From: Enterobacter asburiae
Lineage (GTDB): Bacteria > Pseudomonadota > Gammaproteobacteria > Enterobacterales > Enterobacteriaceae
NCBI RefSeq assembly: GCF_008080435.1
Contig: NZ_VRKN01000011.1
Span: 45,870 to 109,869 of the forward strand
Length of the DNA: 64,000 bases
Reading direction: 5' to 3'
Below the pieces are notes generated by a model that saw only the letters and a list, made by a program, of their open reading frames with translations, had not been told where the DNA came from and did not search any database. Position numbers and translations under genes: made by a program. Positions 47,325 through 57,940 of this stretch are shown piece after piece (the first letter of the stretch is position 1; the number at the start of each line of letters is the position of its first letter).

Positions 47325-48839
47325 ATGAGCTTTTCCGTAGACGTGCTGGCGAAGATCGCCATTGAACTGCAAACCGGTATCGGGCATCAGGATCGTTTTC
47401 AACGGCTGATTTCCACGCTGCGCCACGTGCTGGCGTGTGATGCTTCGGCATTGCTACGTTACGAAGGGCGACAGTTTATTCCGCTGGCTATCGATGGGCT
47501 GGCGAAGGACGTTCTCGGTCGGCGTTTTACCCTTGAAGGTCATCCGCGTCTGGAGACCATTGCCCGCGCGGGTGACGTGGTGCGCTTCCCGGCGGACAGC
47601 GATCTGCCCGATCCTTACGACGGGCTTATTCCGGGGCAGGAGAGCCTGAATGTACATGCCTGCATCGGCCTGCCGCTGTTTGCCGGACAAAATCTGATTG
47701 GTGCTTTAACCCTCGACGGCATGTCTCCGGACCAGTTCGATACCTTTAGCGACGAAGAGCTGCGCCTGATTGCCGCCCTGGCCGCCGGGGCGCTGAACAA
47801 TGCCCTGCTGATTGAACAGCTTGAGAGCCAGAACATTCTTCCCGGCAGCCCGGCGGCGTTCGAGCAGGTGGTGCATACGGAGATGATCGGCCTTTCTCCG
47901 GGCATGGCGCAGCTCAAAAAAGAGATTGAGATTGTTGCCGCCTCAGATTTGAACGTGCTGATCTTCGGGGAAACCGGCACCGGTAAGGAGCTGGTCGCGA
48001 AATCCATTCACGAAGCCTCACCGCGTGCGATCAACCCGCTGGTGTACCTCAATTGTGCGGCTTTACCTGAAAGCGTGGCGGAAAGTGAGCTGTTTGGCCA
48101 CGTCAAAGGGGCGTTTACCGGCGCCATCAGTAACCGCAGCGGCAAGTTTGAAATGGCCGATAACGGGACGTTGTTTCTCGATGAAATTGGTGAGTTGTCA
48201 CTCTCGTTACAGGCCAAACTGCTGCGCGTGTTGCAGTACGGCGATATTCAGCGCGTGGGGGATGACCGCAGCTTAAGGGTGGACGTGCGCGTGCTGGCGG
48301 CGACCAACCGCGACCTGCGTGAAGCGGTGCTGGCCGGGCAGTTCCGCGCTGACCTGTTCCACCGCCTGAGCGTGTTTCCGCTTACCGTGCCGCCGCTACG
48401 CGAGCGCGGGGACGACGTGGTGCTGCTGGCGGGCTTTTTCTGCGAGCAGTGCCGGCTCAGAATGGGACTTTCCCGCGTGGTGCTGAGCCCGGGGGCGAGA
48501 TCGCATCTGATGAGCTACGGCTGGCCGGGTAACGTGCGCGAGCTGGAGCATGCCATTCACCGTGCGGTCGTGCTGGCGCGGGCGACGCGTTCAGGTGATG
48601 AGGTTGTGATCCACGCGCATCATTTTGCGTTGCTCGACGACTCCGCACAAACGGTGGTTCAGGCTGTACCGGAAGTTGCGAATGAAAACCTGCGCGACGC
48701 GACGGAGGCGTTCCAGCGCCAGTTGATTACCCGCGCGCTGGAGCAGAACAACCGCAGCTGGGCGGCATGCGCGCGGGCGCTGGAGATGGACGTCGCCAAC
48801 CTGCACCGGCTGGCGAAGCGTCTCGGACTGAAGCGTTAG
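47325..48839 (+). CDS. norR: Nitric-oxide-responsive activator NorR
   Basis: Sigma-54 activator that binds NO at a non-haem iron in its GAF domain. From the ATG at 47325 it has 504 residues, as in E. coli; the longer frame to 47250 crosses the operators. The iron-site residues described for E. coli are all present: Arg75, Asp99, Cys113 and Asp131. The AAA+ domain has [16 protein letters not shown] and GAFTGA; the C-terminal HTH is near [20 protein letters not shown]. Divergent from norVW, convergent with gutQ (4-base overlap). Confidence 0.97.
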   Translation: MSFSVDVLAKIAIELQTGIGHQDRFQRLISTLRHVLACDASALLRYEGRQFIPLAIDGLAKDVLGRRFTLEGHPRLETIARAGDVVRFPADSDLPDPYDGLIPGQESLNVHACIGLPLFAGQNLIGALTLDGMSPDQFDTFSDEELRLIAALAAGALNNALLIEQLESQNILPGSPAAFEQVVHTEMIGLSPGMAQLKKEIEIVAASDLNVLIFGETGTGKELVAKSIHEASPRAINPLVYLNCAALPESVAESELFGHVKGAFTGAISNRSGKFEMADNGTLFLDEIGELSLSLQAKLLRVLQYGDIQRVGDDRSLRVDVRVLAATNRDLREAVLAGQFRADLFHRLSVFPLTVPPLRERGDDVVLLAGFFCEQCRLRMGLSRVVLSPGARSHLMSYGWPGNVRELEHAIHRAVVLARATRSGDEVVIHAHHFALLDDSAQTVVQAVPEVANENLRDATEAFQRQLITRALEQNNRSWAACARALEMDVANLHRLAKRLGLKR

Positions 48840-49801
48840 ATGATCCCGGCCTGGTAGAAATCCTGCAGGTTGATTGCGCCGCACAGCTTGCCGGTGTCAT
48901 CCACCACCGGTGCGGCGGTGATTTTGCGCTTCATCAGCACCTCTTTGGCTTCAATGGCGCGGCTTTCGGCGTTGAGCGTCAGCCCGCCTTTGGTCATCGC
49001 TTCTGAGACCTGCGAGCCCAGCTCGCCGCCACCCACCAGCCAGCGGCGCAGGTCGCCGTCTGTAAAGACGCCCTTCACGAAGCCGTTGTTATCACACACC
49101 GCAACCAGCCCCAGACCGGTGCGGCTGAGCTCCAGCATCGCGTCCATGACGCTGGTATCGAGTTTGACCTGCGGAATGGCATCGTCGGTGCGCATCAGGT
49201 GGTGAACCTTGTTGAGCAGGCGTGCGCCGAGCGCGCCCGCCGGATGCGAACGGGCGAAATCTTCTTCGTTAAAGCCGCGCGCCTGCATCACCGCCATCGC
49301 CAGCGCGTCGCCCATCATCAGTGTGTTAACGGTGCTGGAGGTCGGGGCGAGGTGCATCGGACAGGCTTCACGCTCAACGGAAATATCCAGCGTCGCCTTG
49401 GCGGCCAGCGCCAGCGGCGAACGGGATTTCCCGGTCATCGCCAGCAGGGCGACCGATTTTTCCTGCAGGCGCGGAATAATCAGGTCCAGCTCTTTGGCCG
49501 AACCGGAGTAGGAGATAAACAGCATCACGTCGCGGCTTTCAATCATCCCCAGATCGCCGTGCAGCGCCTCTGCCGGATGCACGAAGAACGCCGGGGTGCC
49601 GGTGCTGGCGAGTGTCGCGGCAATCTTTTTGCCGATATGGCCCGATTTACCGATGCCCGCCACGATCACTTTGCCTTCGCAATGGATAATGGTGTTGGCC
49701 GCGCGGACAAAATCCTCGCCCAGACGTTCCGGCAGGCGGCTGGCTTCCTGCAGTTCCAGCATCAGCGTCTGGCGGCCCGTTTCTAACAGAAAATCACTCA
49801 T
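48836..49801 (-). CDS. gutQ: Arabinose 5-phosphate isomerase GutQ
   Basis: Interconverts ribulose 5-phosphate and arabinose 5-phosphate, a KdsD paralogue in the sorbitol operon. 321 residues. An N-terminal SIS domain ([34 protein letters not shown]) precedes two CBS domains ([40 protein letters not shown]). It overlaps srlR by eight bases and is last in the operon. Confidence 0.96.
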   Translation of the reverse strand: MSDFLLETGRQTLMLELQEASRLPERLGEDFVRAANTIIHCEGKVIVAGIGKSGHIGKKIAATLASTGTPAFFVHPAEALHGDLGMIESRDVMLFISYSGSAKELDLIIPRLQEKSVALLAMTGKSRSPLALAAKATLDISVEREACPMHLAPTSSTVNTLMMGDALAMAVMQARGFNEEDFARSHPAGALGARLLNKVHHLMRTDDAIPQVKLDTSVMDAMLELSRTGLGLVAVCDNNGFVKGVFTDGDLRRWLVGGGELGSQVSEAMTKGGLTLNAESRAIEAKEVLMKRKITAAPVVDDTGKLCGAINLQDFYQAGII

Positions 49802-50567
49802 CTCTTTCTCCGGTTACGATCACGTCGATGCCTTTCTCTTCCAGCGCTTTCCTGAACGCTGGATCAATACCCGCGTCGGTAATCAGCTTATCAACGCTTT
49901 CAAGGCTACAGACAATGTTGGGGCTTTTGCGGCCAAACTTCGACGAGTCTGCCATCAAAATCACTTCCCGCGCGGCGTTGCACATCGCTTTACTGACGCT
50001 GAATACCTCGTTGAACGTCGTCACGCCCGCGTTCAGGTCGATGCCGTCGGTGCCCATAAACAGTTTATCAAAGCTGAAGTGCTCGAAGGCATTCTCCGCC
50101 AGCTGGCCGTGAAACGACGCCGATTTTTTGCGGAAGGTGCCGCCGGGCATCAGGATGGTCTGCTCGCTGTCGAACTCCGACAGGGCGTTGACGATGTGCA
50201 GGCTGTTGGTCATCACCGTGATGTTGTTAAAGCGGCTGAGCAGCGGGATCATCTGCAGGACGGTACTGCCTGCATCCAGAATGATGGAATCGCCATCGTG
50301 GATAAATTTTACGGCGGCTTCGGCAATCAGCGCTTTCTGGTGGGTATTGATCAGCGTTTTGTGATCGATAGGCGGGTCGGCTTCGTCTTTATTGAGCACC
50401 ACGCCGCCGTAGGTTCGAATGACGGCGCCAGAGTTTTCGAGCAATACCAGGTCCTTGCGTATTGTCGTGCCGGTGGTGTCAAAGTAGTGGGCCAGATCCT
50501 CCACCGAACATTTTCCCTGCTTTTGCAGATGCTCGAGAATGGCCGCCTGCCGCTGACGAGGTTTCAT
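49794..50567 (-). CDS. srlR: Sorbitol operon repressor SrlR (DeoR family)
   Basis: 257 residues, as in E. coli. A DeoR-type helix-turn-helix ([19 protein letters not shown]; then [19 protein letters not shown]) is followed by a sugar-phosphate-sensing domain. Sorbitol/glucitol 6-phosphate is the probable inducer. The palindrome at 50587-50608 lies just upstream of its start. Confidence 0.96.
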   Translation of the reverse strand: MKPRQRQAAILEHLQKQGKCSVEDLAHYFDTTGTTIRKDLVLLENSGAVIRTYGGVVLNKDEADPPIDHKTLINTHQKALIAEAAVKFIHDGDSIILDAGSTVLQMIPLLSRFNNITVMTNSLHIVNALSEFDSEQTILMPGGTFRKKSASFHGQLAENAFEHFSFDKLFMGTDGIDLNAGVTTFNEVFSVSKAMCNAAREVILMADSSKFGRKSPNIVCSLESVDKLITDAGIDPAFRKALEEKGIDVIVTGERDE

Positions 50568-50586
50568 AGGCGCTTCGTTCCTTAGG

Positions 50587-50608
50587 TTGCGAAATGATAA
50601 TTTCGCAA
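50587..50608. promoter_or_regulatory. 22-bp palindrome between gutM and srlR
   Basis: TTGCGAAAT-GATA-ATTTCGCAA: perfect 9-bp arms. It stands 20 bases before the srlR start and could be a SrlR/GutM operator or an mRNA hairpin controlling srlR. Not followed by a T-run on either strand. Confidence 0.55.
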
Positions 50609-50630
50609 GTCTATAGCTTTCACAACGAAA

Positions 50631-50990
50631 TTATCCATGTTTCAGATTAAGCGCTAATGATAGTGCATTCTGACAGAGTGGATCATGGGGAAAGATCACA
50701 TCAGGCCGTAATTCCTGCAACGAAATGCCGTTGATTGCCTGGATTTTCACCGGACGGGCGAAGACGGTCATGCCGCGCATGATCAGGGAATCGCACACCT
50801 GGTCGTGCTCATCCAGCGCAACGGCGACGACCACGCGCGGTTTGAAGCGTCCGCCGGAACGTCCGACCCCGACGCGGCCTTTCTGACACAGCGCGTCAAA
50901 CGCGCGGTTAAACTGGTGGATTTGCCAGCCGCCAAACGCCATCTGGCACAGCCAGGCGAGGGCGGCGACGGTGATAAGTGCGGTAACCAT
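50631..50990 (-). CDS. gutM: Sorbitol operon activator GutM
   Basis: 119 residues, as in E. coli. The first 18 or so residues are hydrophobic (MVTALITVAALAWLCQMAFG), suggesting membrane association although GutM is genetically a transcriptional activator of srl. No HTH can be seen. It lies between srlD and srlR. Confidence 0.93.
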   Translation of the reverse strand: MVTALITVAALAWLCQMAFGGWQIHQFNRAFDALCQKGRVGVGRSGGRFKPRVVVAVALDEHDQVCDSLIMRGMTVFARPVKIQAINGISLQELRPDVIFPHDPLCQNALSLALNLKHG

Positions 50991-51006
50991 ATTTCACTCC
51001 TTAAAT

Positions 51007-51083
51007 GCCGGGTGGCGGCTGCGCCTTACCCGGCCTACGGTTGAAGGTTTTTGTAGGCCCGGTAAGCGGTAGCGCCACCGGGC
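51007..51083. repeat. Inverted REP pair (BIME) inside the srl operon
   Basis: Palindromes at 51007-51034 (GCCGGGTGGCGG...CTTACCCGGC) and 51057-51083 (GCCCGGTAAGCGG...CACCGGGC) in opposite orientation. They separate srlD from gutM and may lower expression of the regulatory half of the operon relative to the structural genes. Confidence 0.88.
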
Positions 51084-51095
51084 AATACCGCTCGA

Positions 51096-51875
51096 TCAGA
51101 ACATTACCTGCCCACCGGTCACATTGATCGACTGCCCGGTGCAGTACGAGGCTTTCGGGCTGGCGTAAAACAGCAGCATATTCAGCACGTCCTGATAATC
51201 GCACCCGCGCTTCAGCGGTACTTTATCGATGTAGTACTGCTCCACTTCCTCAGCCTTGATGCCGAGCTTGGTGGCATATTGCGGCAGCAGGGACTGGAAC
51301 ATCGGCGATTTCAGCAGATTGCCGAGCATCAGCGAGTGAACGGTAATTCCATATTCGGCCAGATCCAGCGCCAGAGACTGCGTCAGCCCCACGCCGCCAA
51401 ACTTCGCCGCGCTGTAGCCGGAGTTATGCTTGCTGCCCACTTTCCCGGATTTTGAGTTGATCTGAATGATGCGCCCCTGAATGCCGTCGCGGATCATCAG
51501 ACGGGAAAACTCGCGTGCGCAGAGGAAGTAGCCCACCAGATTCACCTGCAGTGAACGGTCAAAATCCCCCAGCGCGAAGTCACTGATAAAGGCCGCTTTC
51601 GCAATCCCCGCGCTGTAGACCAGCAAATCGGTACGCCCAAAAATTTCGTCCACGCCGCGGGCCAGCGCCATTACGCTCTGCTCGCTGGTGGCGTCGGCAC
51701 CAAACCCGTACGCCATCCCTTCACCAAACTCGGTGTTGATGGTGTCCGCCACGCGGGCGGCTTTTTCACTCTGAATGTCCACTACCGCCACGCGGTAACC
51801 CTCTGCGGCAAGCCCACGGCAGAGGAACTCGCCTAAGGTTTGTCCTCCACCAATGACAACGGCAACCTGACTCAT
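51096..51875 (-). CDS. srlD: Sorbitol-6-phosphate 2-dehydrogenase SrlD
   Basis: Oxidises sorbitol 6-phosphate to fructose 6-phosphate with NAD+. 259 residues, a classical short-chain dehydrogenase: GGGQTLGEFLCRGLAAEGY is the nucleotide loop, and the Ser-Tyr-Lys catalytic set lies in INSKSGKVGSKHNSGYSAAK. It follows srlB by 14 bases. Confidence 0.97.
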   Translation of the reverse strand: MSQVAVVIGGGQTLGEFLCRGLAAEGYRVAVVDIQSEKAARVADTINTEFGEGMAYGFGADATSEQSVMALARGVDEIFGRTDLLVYSAGIAKAAFISDFALGDFDRSLQVNLVGYFLCAREFSRLMIRDGIQGRIIQINSKSGKVGSKHNSGYSAAKFGGVGLTQSLALDLAEYGITVHSLMLGNLLKSPMFQSLLPQYATKLGIKAEEVEQYYIDKVPLKRGCDYQDVLNMLLFYASPKASYCTGQSINVTGGQVMF

Positions 51876-51889
51876 GTGACTCTCCTTAA

Positions 51890-52252
51890 TTACGCAACAA
51901 ATTTTAACGTGCAGCCTGGGATGACAGCCTGCGGAACCGGGCCCGCTACGTGAACCGTACCGGGATACTCCGCCTGCGGCTGTCCGTCGAAACGCAACGT
52001 GATGTGACCCAGCTCGCGCAGGTTTTGCTCGGCCACGTCGCCGACGGCGGTCACGGCATAGCGCGCCTCGCCCAGCTCCAGCTGGCTTCCTGCCTTCAGC
52101 TCGCCCTTTAGCTCACCGTGACAGTGAATAAAACAAAACTCTTCGATATCCGCAGGCGCCCCTTCGCGGAAGGTGATCAGCATCTGGTCGCTCAGCGCAT
52201 CCGCTGCGCTCTGGCCGATACGGGTAATGGTGGTCTGGTAAATGACGGTCAT
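51890..52252 (-). CDS. srlB: PTS sorbitol-specific EIIA component SrlB
   Basis: Accepts phosphate from HPr and passes it to SrlE. 120 residues (E. coli 123). The active histidine is at position 43 in FCFIHCHGELKG. Twelve bases after srlE. Confidence 0.96.
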   Translation of the reverse strand: MTVIYQTTITRIGQSAADALSDQMLITFREGAPADIEEFCFIHCHGELKGELKAGSQLELGEARYAVTAVGDVAEQNLRELGHITLRFDGQPQAEYPGTVHVAGPVPQAVIPGCTLKFVA

Positions 52253-52264
52253 CGCAGGAACCTC

Positions 52265-53835
<1,571 letters not shown>

Positions 53836-53836
53836 T

Positions 53837-53858
53837 CACTTTGAAAGCTTTTAAAGTG
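53837..53858. promoter_or_regulatory. Palindrome in the srlA promoter region, possible operator
   Basis: CACTTT-GAAAGCTTTT-AAAGTG is symmetrical except for one base pair. It is 53 bases upstream of srlA. It could be the SrlR operator. A TCACA half-site at 53870-53874 next to it may be part of a CRP site, but the partner half is poor. Confidence 0.45.
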
Positions 53859-54036
53859 TTAGTTAGATCTCACAATGAAAGAAAAATGGATTATTTTGAA
53901 AGTTTATTGATGGGGTCAATGATTTTCGGTGGAAAAAAGCGCGGATTTGCGTGGGGGAGGTGCGTACCGCTTCCTTGAGGTGTTGCGGATGCTTTACCAT
54001 ACTGGGTTCTTATCGAACTCGTTAAATGGATGTCTC

Positions 54037-55137
54037 ATGTTCAAGCGTCGTTATGCAGCGCTGTTGCCTGCGCTTATTCTGCTGTCTGCCTGTAGTAGCA
54101 AACCTAAGACCGAAGCCGTTCAGCAAACGGCGGGCGCGCCTTCCGGAGGATTCCTGCTGGAGCCGCAGCACAATATGATGCAGATGGGCGGCGACTTCGC
54201 GAATAACCCGGCGGCCGAGCAGTTCATCGATAAAATGGTGAGCAAACACGGTTTTGATCGTCAGCAGTTACATGAAATTTTGTCTCAGGCCAAGCGCCTG
54301 GACTACGTGCTGCGCCTGATGGACAGGCAGGCACCGACGGCGCAAGTACCAACTGGACCAAACGGCGCCTGGCTGCGCTATCGCAAACAGTTTATTACCC
54401 CGGACAACGTGCAAAACGGCGTGGTGTTCTGGAATCAGTACGAAGAGGCGCTCAACCGCGCGTGGCAGGTTTACGGCGTACCGCCTGAAATCATCGTCGG
54501 GATTATTGGCGTGGAAACCCGCTGGGGCCGCGTGATGGGTAAAACCCGTATTCTGGATGCGCTGGCGACGCTCTCCTTTAACTATCCGCGCCGCGCGGAG
54601 TATTTCTCTTCCGAGCTGGAAACCTTCCTGCTGATGGCGCGCAACGAACAGGACGATCCGCTCGATCTGAAAGGGTCGTTTGCCGGCGCGATGGGCTACG
54701 GCCAGTTTATGCCGTCCTCCTATAAGCAGTACGCGGTCGACTTTAACGGCGATGGTCACATCAACCTGTGGGATCCGGTGGATGCCATCGGCAGCGTGGC
54801 GAACTACTTCAAAGCGCACGGCTGGGTGCCGGGCGGCCAGGTGGCGGTGCAGGCTAACGGTCAGGCGCCGGGGCTGGAAAACGGTTTCAAAACCAACTAC
54901 GGCATTTCGCAGCTGACGGCGGCAGGCTTAACGCCAACGCAGCCACTGGGCAATGCGCAACAGGCAAGCCTGCTGCGTCTGGATGTCGGGACGGGCTATC
55001 AGTACTGGTACGGTCTGCCGAACTTCTACGCCATCACCCGCTATAACCACAGCACTCACTATGCAATGGCGGTGTGGCAGCTGGGGCTGGCGGTCTCGCA
55101 GGCACGCGTGCCTGCGGCGTCACCGTTTAGTCAGTAA
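54037..55137 (+). CDS. mltB: Membrane-bound lytic murein transglycosylase B (MltB)
   Basis: Outer-membrane lipoprotein that cleaves peptidoglycan glycan strands to 1,6-anhydro products. 366 residues from the ATG at 54037 (E. coli 361). The signal peptide ends with lipobox LSAC (LLPALILLSACSS). The catalytic glutamate is in IIGVETRWGRVMG, followed by AMGYGQFMPSSYKQYAVDFN, the family signature. The extended frame to 53929 has no conserved sequence. A palindromic repeat follows the stop. Confidence 0.96.
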   Translation: MFKRRYAALLPALILLSACSSKPKTEAVQQTAGAPSGGFLLEPQHNMMQMGGDFANNPAAEQFIDKMVSKHGFDRQQLHEILSQAKRLDYVLRLMDRQAPTAQVPTGPNGAWLRYRKQFITPDNVQNGVVFWNQYEEALNRAWQVYGVPPEIIVGIIGVETRWGRVMGKTRILDALATLSFNYPRRAEYFSSELETFLLMARNEQDDPLDLKGSFAGAMGYGQFMPSSYKQYAVDFNGDGHINLWDPVDAIGSVANYFKAHGWVPGGQVAVQANGQAPGLENGFKTNYGISQLTAAGLTPTQPLGNAQQASLLRLDVGTGYQYWYGLPNFYAITRYNHSTHYAMAVWQLGLAVSQARVPAASPFSQ

Positions 55138-55148
55138 GTCACCTTATT

Positions 55149-55183
55149 CCCCCTCTCCCTGTGGGAGAGGGCTGGGGTGAGGG
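55149..55183. repeat. Palindromic repeat after mltB (same family as at hycI)
   Basis: CCCTCTCCC-TGT-GGGAGAGGG hairpin followed by CTGGGGTGAGGG. Its reverse complement shares CCCTCACCCC and GCCCTCTCCC with the start of the repeat at 32569. It may terminate mltB transcription. Confidence 0.75.
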
Positions 55184-55274
55184 CACCCGCGCGCACCTAT
55201 TTCCTGCAGAAACATTTCGCCACACTCCCTTTTCAAACCCGCCATTTACATCTTAATCTTCTTTCATTATTGTT

Positions 55275-55286
55275 ATGTTATAACAT
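55275..55286. promoter_or_regulatory. Zur-like operator before the metal ABC operon
   Basis: ATGTTATAACAT is a perfect 12-bp palindrome, extended by AT-rich flanks. Zur sites of enterobacteria centre on a palindrome of the form ATGTTATA/TATAACAT, so zinc control is plausible. It lies 17 bases before the 35-residue reading frame and overlaps the likely promoter. Confidence 0.55.
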
Positions 55287-55302
55287 TTAATGCGGTGTCA
55301 AA

Positions 55303-55410
55303 ATGTCAACGTCCCTTTTCTCTCTGTCTGCCCTGGTTCGGCTTTTGCTGGCGCTGGTGCTTGTTGTCTTTATCGGCCTGGCCGTGCGCTGGGCGGTGGC
55401 ATTGCCATGA
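55303..55410 (+). CDS. Possible 35-residue membrane peptide coupled to the ABC ATPase
   Basis: ATG at 55303, stop TGA at 55408 sharing ATGA with the ATPase start. The peptide begins MSTSLFSLSALVRLLLALVL and is one hydrophobic helix with an Arg near each end. The ribosome site is weak (GGTG). It could be a small membrane partner of the transporter, or a leader frame whose translation opens the ATPase start. Its existence is inferred from length, hydrophobicity and overlap. Confidence 0.4.
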   Translation: MSTSLFSLSALVRLLLALVLVVFIGLAVRWAVALP

Positions 55411-56060
55411 TTGTGATGAATGAACTGGTCGCGGGTTATGAACGACAGCCCATTACGCGGCCCCTCTCGGGCACGATTGAGCGTGGAAGCATGACCGCCA
55501 TTATCGGCGCTAACGGCTGCGGGAAATCCACGCTACTGAAAACGCTGGCGGGGTTTATTCCTCCCGTAAGCGGCGGCTTCCGCTGGCAGGGGAAGCGCCC
55601 GGTAATAGGCTGGCTGGCACAGCGTCACGCGCTGGAGGCGCAGTTTCCGCTGACCGTACAGGACGTGGTAAGCATGGGCTGCTGGCCGGGCATTTCGCTT
55701 TTTTCCGGTTTTCGTCGCGAAACGCGGTTGCGCATTGCCAGCGCGCTTGAGCGCGTCGGGCTGGCATCCATGGCGTTATCCACCATTGATGAACTCTCCG
55801 GCGGTCAGTTTCAGCGCATGCTCTTTGCCCGCGTCCTGGTGCAGCAGGCGCCGCTGGTTATGCTGGATGAACCCTTTACCGGGGTCGATGAAGTCACCTG
55901 CAACGTGCTGACGGATTTGATGCTGGAGATGTATATGCAGGGGCAAACGCTGCTCGCTGTACTGCACGACAGCGAGCGCGTGTCTCGCCACTTCCCGCAA
56001 ACGTTACGGCTGGATGCTGACGTTCCCCAGTGGAAAACCGAGCGGGTGAGGGTGGCATGA
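55407..56060 (+). CDS. Metal (Zn/Mn) ABC transporter ATP-binding protein
   Basis: 217 residues from the ATG at 55407; the frame is open upstream but not protein-like. Walker A GANGCGKSTLLKTLAG, signature LSGGQFQRMLFARVLVQQ and Walker B LVMLDEPFTGVDE are intact. The three-gene unit ATPase-permease-binding protein belongs to the ZnuABC/SitABC/AztABC cluster A-I group. E. coli has no such operon between mltB and pncC. The stop overlaps the permease start (ATGA). Confidence 0.88.
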   Translation: MIVMNELVAGYERQPITRPLSGTIERGSMTAIIGANGCGKSTLLKTLAGFIPPVSGGFRWQGKRPVIGWLAQRHALEAQFPLTVQDVVSMGCWPGISLFSGFRRETRLRIASALERVGLASMALSTIDELSGGQFQRMLFARVLVQQAPLVMLDEPFTGVDEVTCNVLTDLMLEMYMQGQTLLAVLHDSERVSRHFPQTLRLDADVPQWKTERVRVA

Positions 56061-56917
56061 TCTGGCATCTCTTTTTTCAGCCGTTTATTGAGTACGGCTT
56101 TATGCGTCGCGCGCTGGTGGTTTGCCTGGCGCTCTCCGTCAGCACCACCGCGCTCGGCGTGTTTCTTCAGCTGCGTCGGATGAGCCTGATGGGCGATGCC
56201 CTTTCTCACGCCATTTTGCCGGGTGTCACCGTGGGGTATTTGCTCAGCGGGATGTCGCTGCTGGCGATGAGTATTGGCGGTTTTATCGCGGGAATTACCG
56301 TGGCGCTGTTGGCCGGTTTGGTCAGCCGACGCACGCCGCTGAAAGAAGATGCCAGCTTTGCCGGGTTTTATCTTGGCTCACTGGCGCTGGGCGTCACGCT
56401 GGTGTCGCTGCGCGGGTCGAATGTCGATCTGCTGCATCTGCTGTTTGGCTCCATCCTCGCCGTGGACAACGACGCCGCGCTGTTTGTCACGGGCGTTTGT
56501 ATGTTCACCCTTATCACGCTGGCGATGTTTTATCGCGGGCTGGTCACAGAAGCGTTTGATACCGCCTGGCTGCAGGTGAACGCCCGCTGGCTGCCTGGCC
56601 TGCTGCACGGACTGTTTCTGGCGCTGCTGGTGCTTAACCTGGTGGCCGGTTTTCAGGTGCTCGGCACGCTGATGGCCGTCGGGCTGATGATGCTTCCGGC
56701 CGTGGCGGCCCGCTGCTGGGTGCGCACGTTACCTGCGTTACTCCTGATGGCGGGTATCAGCGGTATTTTCTGCGCATGGCTGGGGTTGAGCCTCTCCTGG
56801 TCGATGAGTCTCCCGGCCGGGCCATCCATCGTGCTCACCGCCAGCGCGCTGTTCTTTATTTCCATTTTATTGGGTACGCGAAGCAGGCTCGCTGGCAGCC
56901 TGCGGGCGTATTTTTAA
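56057..56917 (+). CDS. Metal (Zn/Mn) ABC transporter permease
   Basis: 286 residues from the ATG at 56057. ABC-3/ZnuB family: about eight helices, with MGDALSHAILPGVTVGYLLS as the cytoplasmic coupling loop and GTLMAVGLMMLPAVAARCWV as a later family motif. It follows the ATPase with a four-base overlap and precedes the binding protein by 14 bases. Confidence 0.9.
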   Translation: MIWHLFFQPFIEYGFMRRALVVCLALSVSTTALGVFLQLRRMSLMGDALSHAILPGVTVGYLLSGMSLLAMSIGGFIAGITVALLAGLVSRRTPLKEDASFAGFYLGSLALGVTLVSLRGSNVDLLHLLFGSILAVDNDAALFVTGVCMFTLITLAMFYRGLVTEAFDTAWLQVNARWLPGLLHGLFLALLVLNLVAGFQVLGTLMAVGLMMLPAVAARCWVRTLPALLLMAGISGIFCAWLGLSLSWSMSLPAGPSIVLTASALFFISILLGTRSRLAGSLRAYF

Positions 56918-56931
56918 CGCAAGGGGAAACG

Positions 56932-57810
56932 ATGAAACGTACAGGATTGGTAGTGGCGCTCGCGCTGGGGATGATGTCGCATGGCGTAATGGCGAAAACG
57001 CTGAATGTGGTGACCAGCTTTTCGATACTGGGGGATATCACGCAGGAGGTAGGCGGTGACCATGTGAACGTGACGACGCTGGTCGGGCCGGACGGCGATC
57101 CGCATACCTTCGAACCGTCGCCGAAAGACAGTGCGGCGCTGAGCAAGGCTGATGTGGTGGTGGTGAACGGACTGGGGCTGGAAGGCTGGCTTGACCGTCT
57201 GGTAAAAGCCTCCGGATTTAAGGGGCAACTGGTGGTGGCTTCAACCGGGGTGAAAACCCACACCCTGGAAGAGGAGGGCAAAACCGTCACCGATCCGCAC
57301 GCGTGGAACAGCGCGGCGAACGGAGTGCTCTATGCACAAAATATTCTGAACGGGCTGGTGAAAGCCGATCCGCAGGACAAAGCCGAGCTGGAAGCCTCCG
57401 GAAAAACGTATATCGCGCAGCTTAACCAACTGGATAACTGGGCCAAAACGCGCTTTAGCCAGATCCCGCAGGCGAAGCGTAACGTGCTGACCAGCCATGA
57501 TGCGTTCGGCTATTTCAGCCGCGCTTACGGCGTGACGTTTATGGCGCCGCAGGGGCTGTCGTCTGAGAGTGAAGCCAGCGCGGCGCAGGTCGCTGAGATT
57601 ATCAATCAGATTAAAGCCGACGGCGTGAAAAGCTGGTTTATGGAAAATCAGCTCGATCCGCGTCTGGTGAAACAGATTGCGTCGGCGACGGGCGCACAGC
57701 CTGGGGGCGAGCTTTACCCGGAAGCTCTGTCGGCAAAAGGTGGGGTGGCAGACACCTACGTTAAGGCGTTTCGCCACAATGTGAACACCCTCGCTGACAG
57801 CATGAAATAA
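56932..57810 (+). CDS. Metal (Zn/Mn) ABC transporter substrate-binding protein
   Basis: 292 residues from the ATG at 56932 (AAGGGGAAAC ribosome site). Signal peptide MKRTGLVVALALGMMSHGVMA, then a cluster A-I binding protein (ZnuA/SitA/AztC). Ligand histidines are in GDPHTFEPSP and VTDPHAWNS, with TSHDAFGYFSRAYG later. There is no long His-rich loop as in E. coli ZnuA. Zinc is favoured by the Zur-like palindrome, manganese is not excluded. A terminator follows. Confidence 0.9.
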   Translation: MKRTGLVVALALGMMSHGVMAKTLNVVTSFSILGDITQEVGGDHVNVTTLVGPDGDPHTFEPSPKDSAALSKADVVVVNGLGLEGWLDRLVKASGFKGQLVVASTGVKTHTLEEEGKTVTDPHAWNSAANGVLYAQNILNGLVKADPQDKAELEASGKTYIAQLNQLDNWAKTRFSQIPQAKRNVLTSHDAFGYFSRAYGVTFMAPQGLSSESEASAAQVAEIINQIKADGVKSWFMENQLDPRLVKQIASATGAQPGGELYPEALSAKGGVADTYVKAFRHNVNTLADSMK

Positions 57811-57820
57811 CCTTTCCACC

Positions 57821-57848
57821 AGCCGGTGCGCCCGTACCGGCTTTTTTC
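57821..57848 (+). terminator. Terminator of the metal ABC operon
   Basis: AGCCGGT (57821-57827) pairs with ACCGGCT (57836-57842), followed by a run of T. Confidence 0.88.
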
Positions 57849-57940
57849 TGAAGCCCCCTCGTAAAACCTGAAGTGCATCCCCACATCTGACGAGAAAGTG
57901 CTATCTTGTGCAGCACGTTTTTCTGATGCCTGGAGCGAGA

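Noticed and set aside
53859..53874. CRP site upstream of srlA
   Set aside because: Only one half-site (TCACA) is good; the other half at the correct spacing does not match TGTGA. Listed only as a weak possibility.
53929..54036. N-terminal extension of mltB
   Set aside because: The extra residues precede a complete lipoprotein signal peptide and would prevent lipobox processing; the ATG at 54037 is the start.
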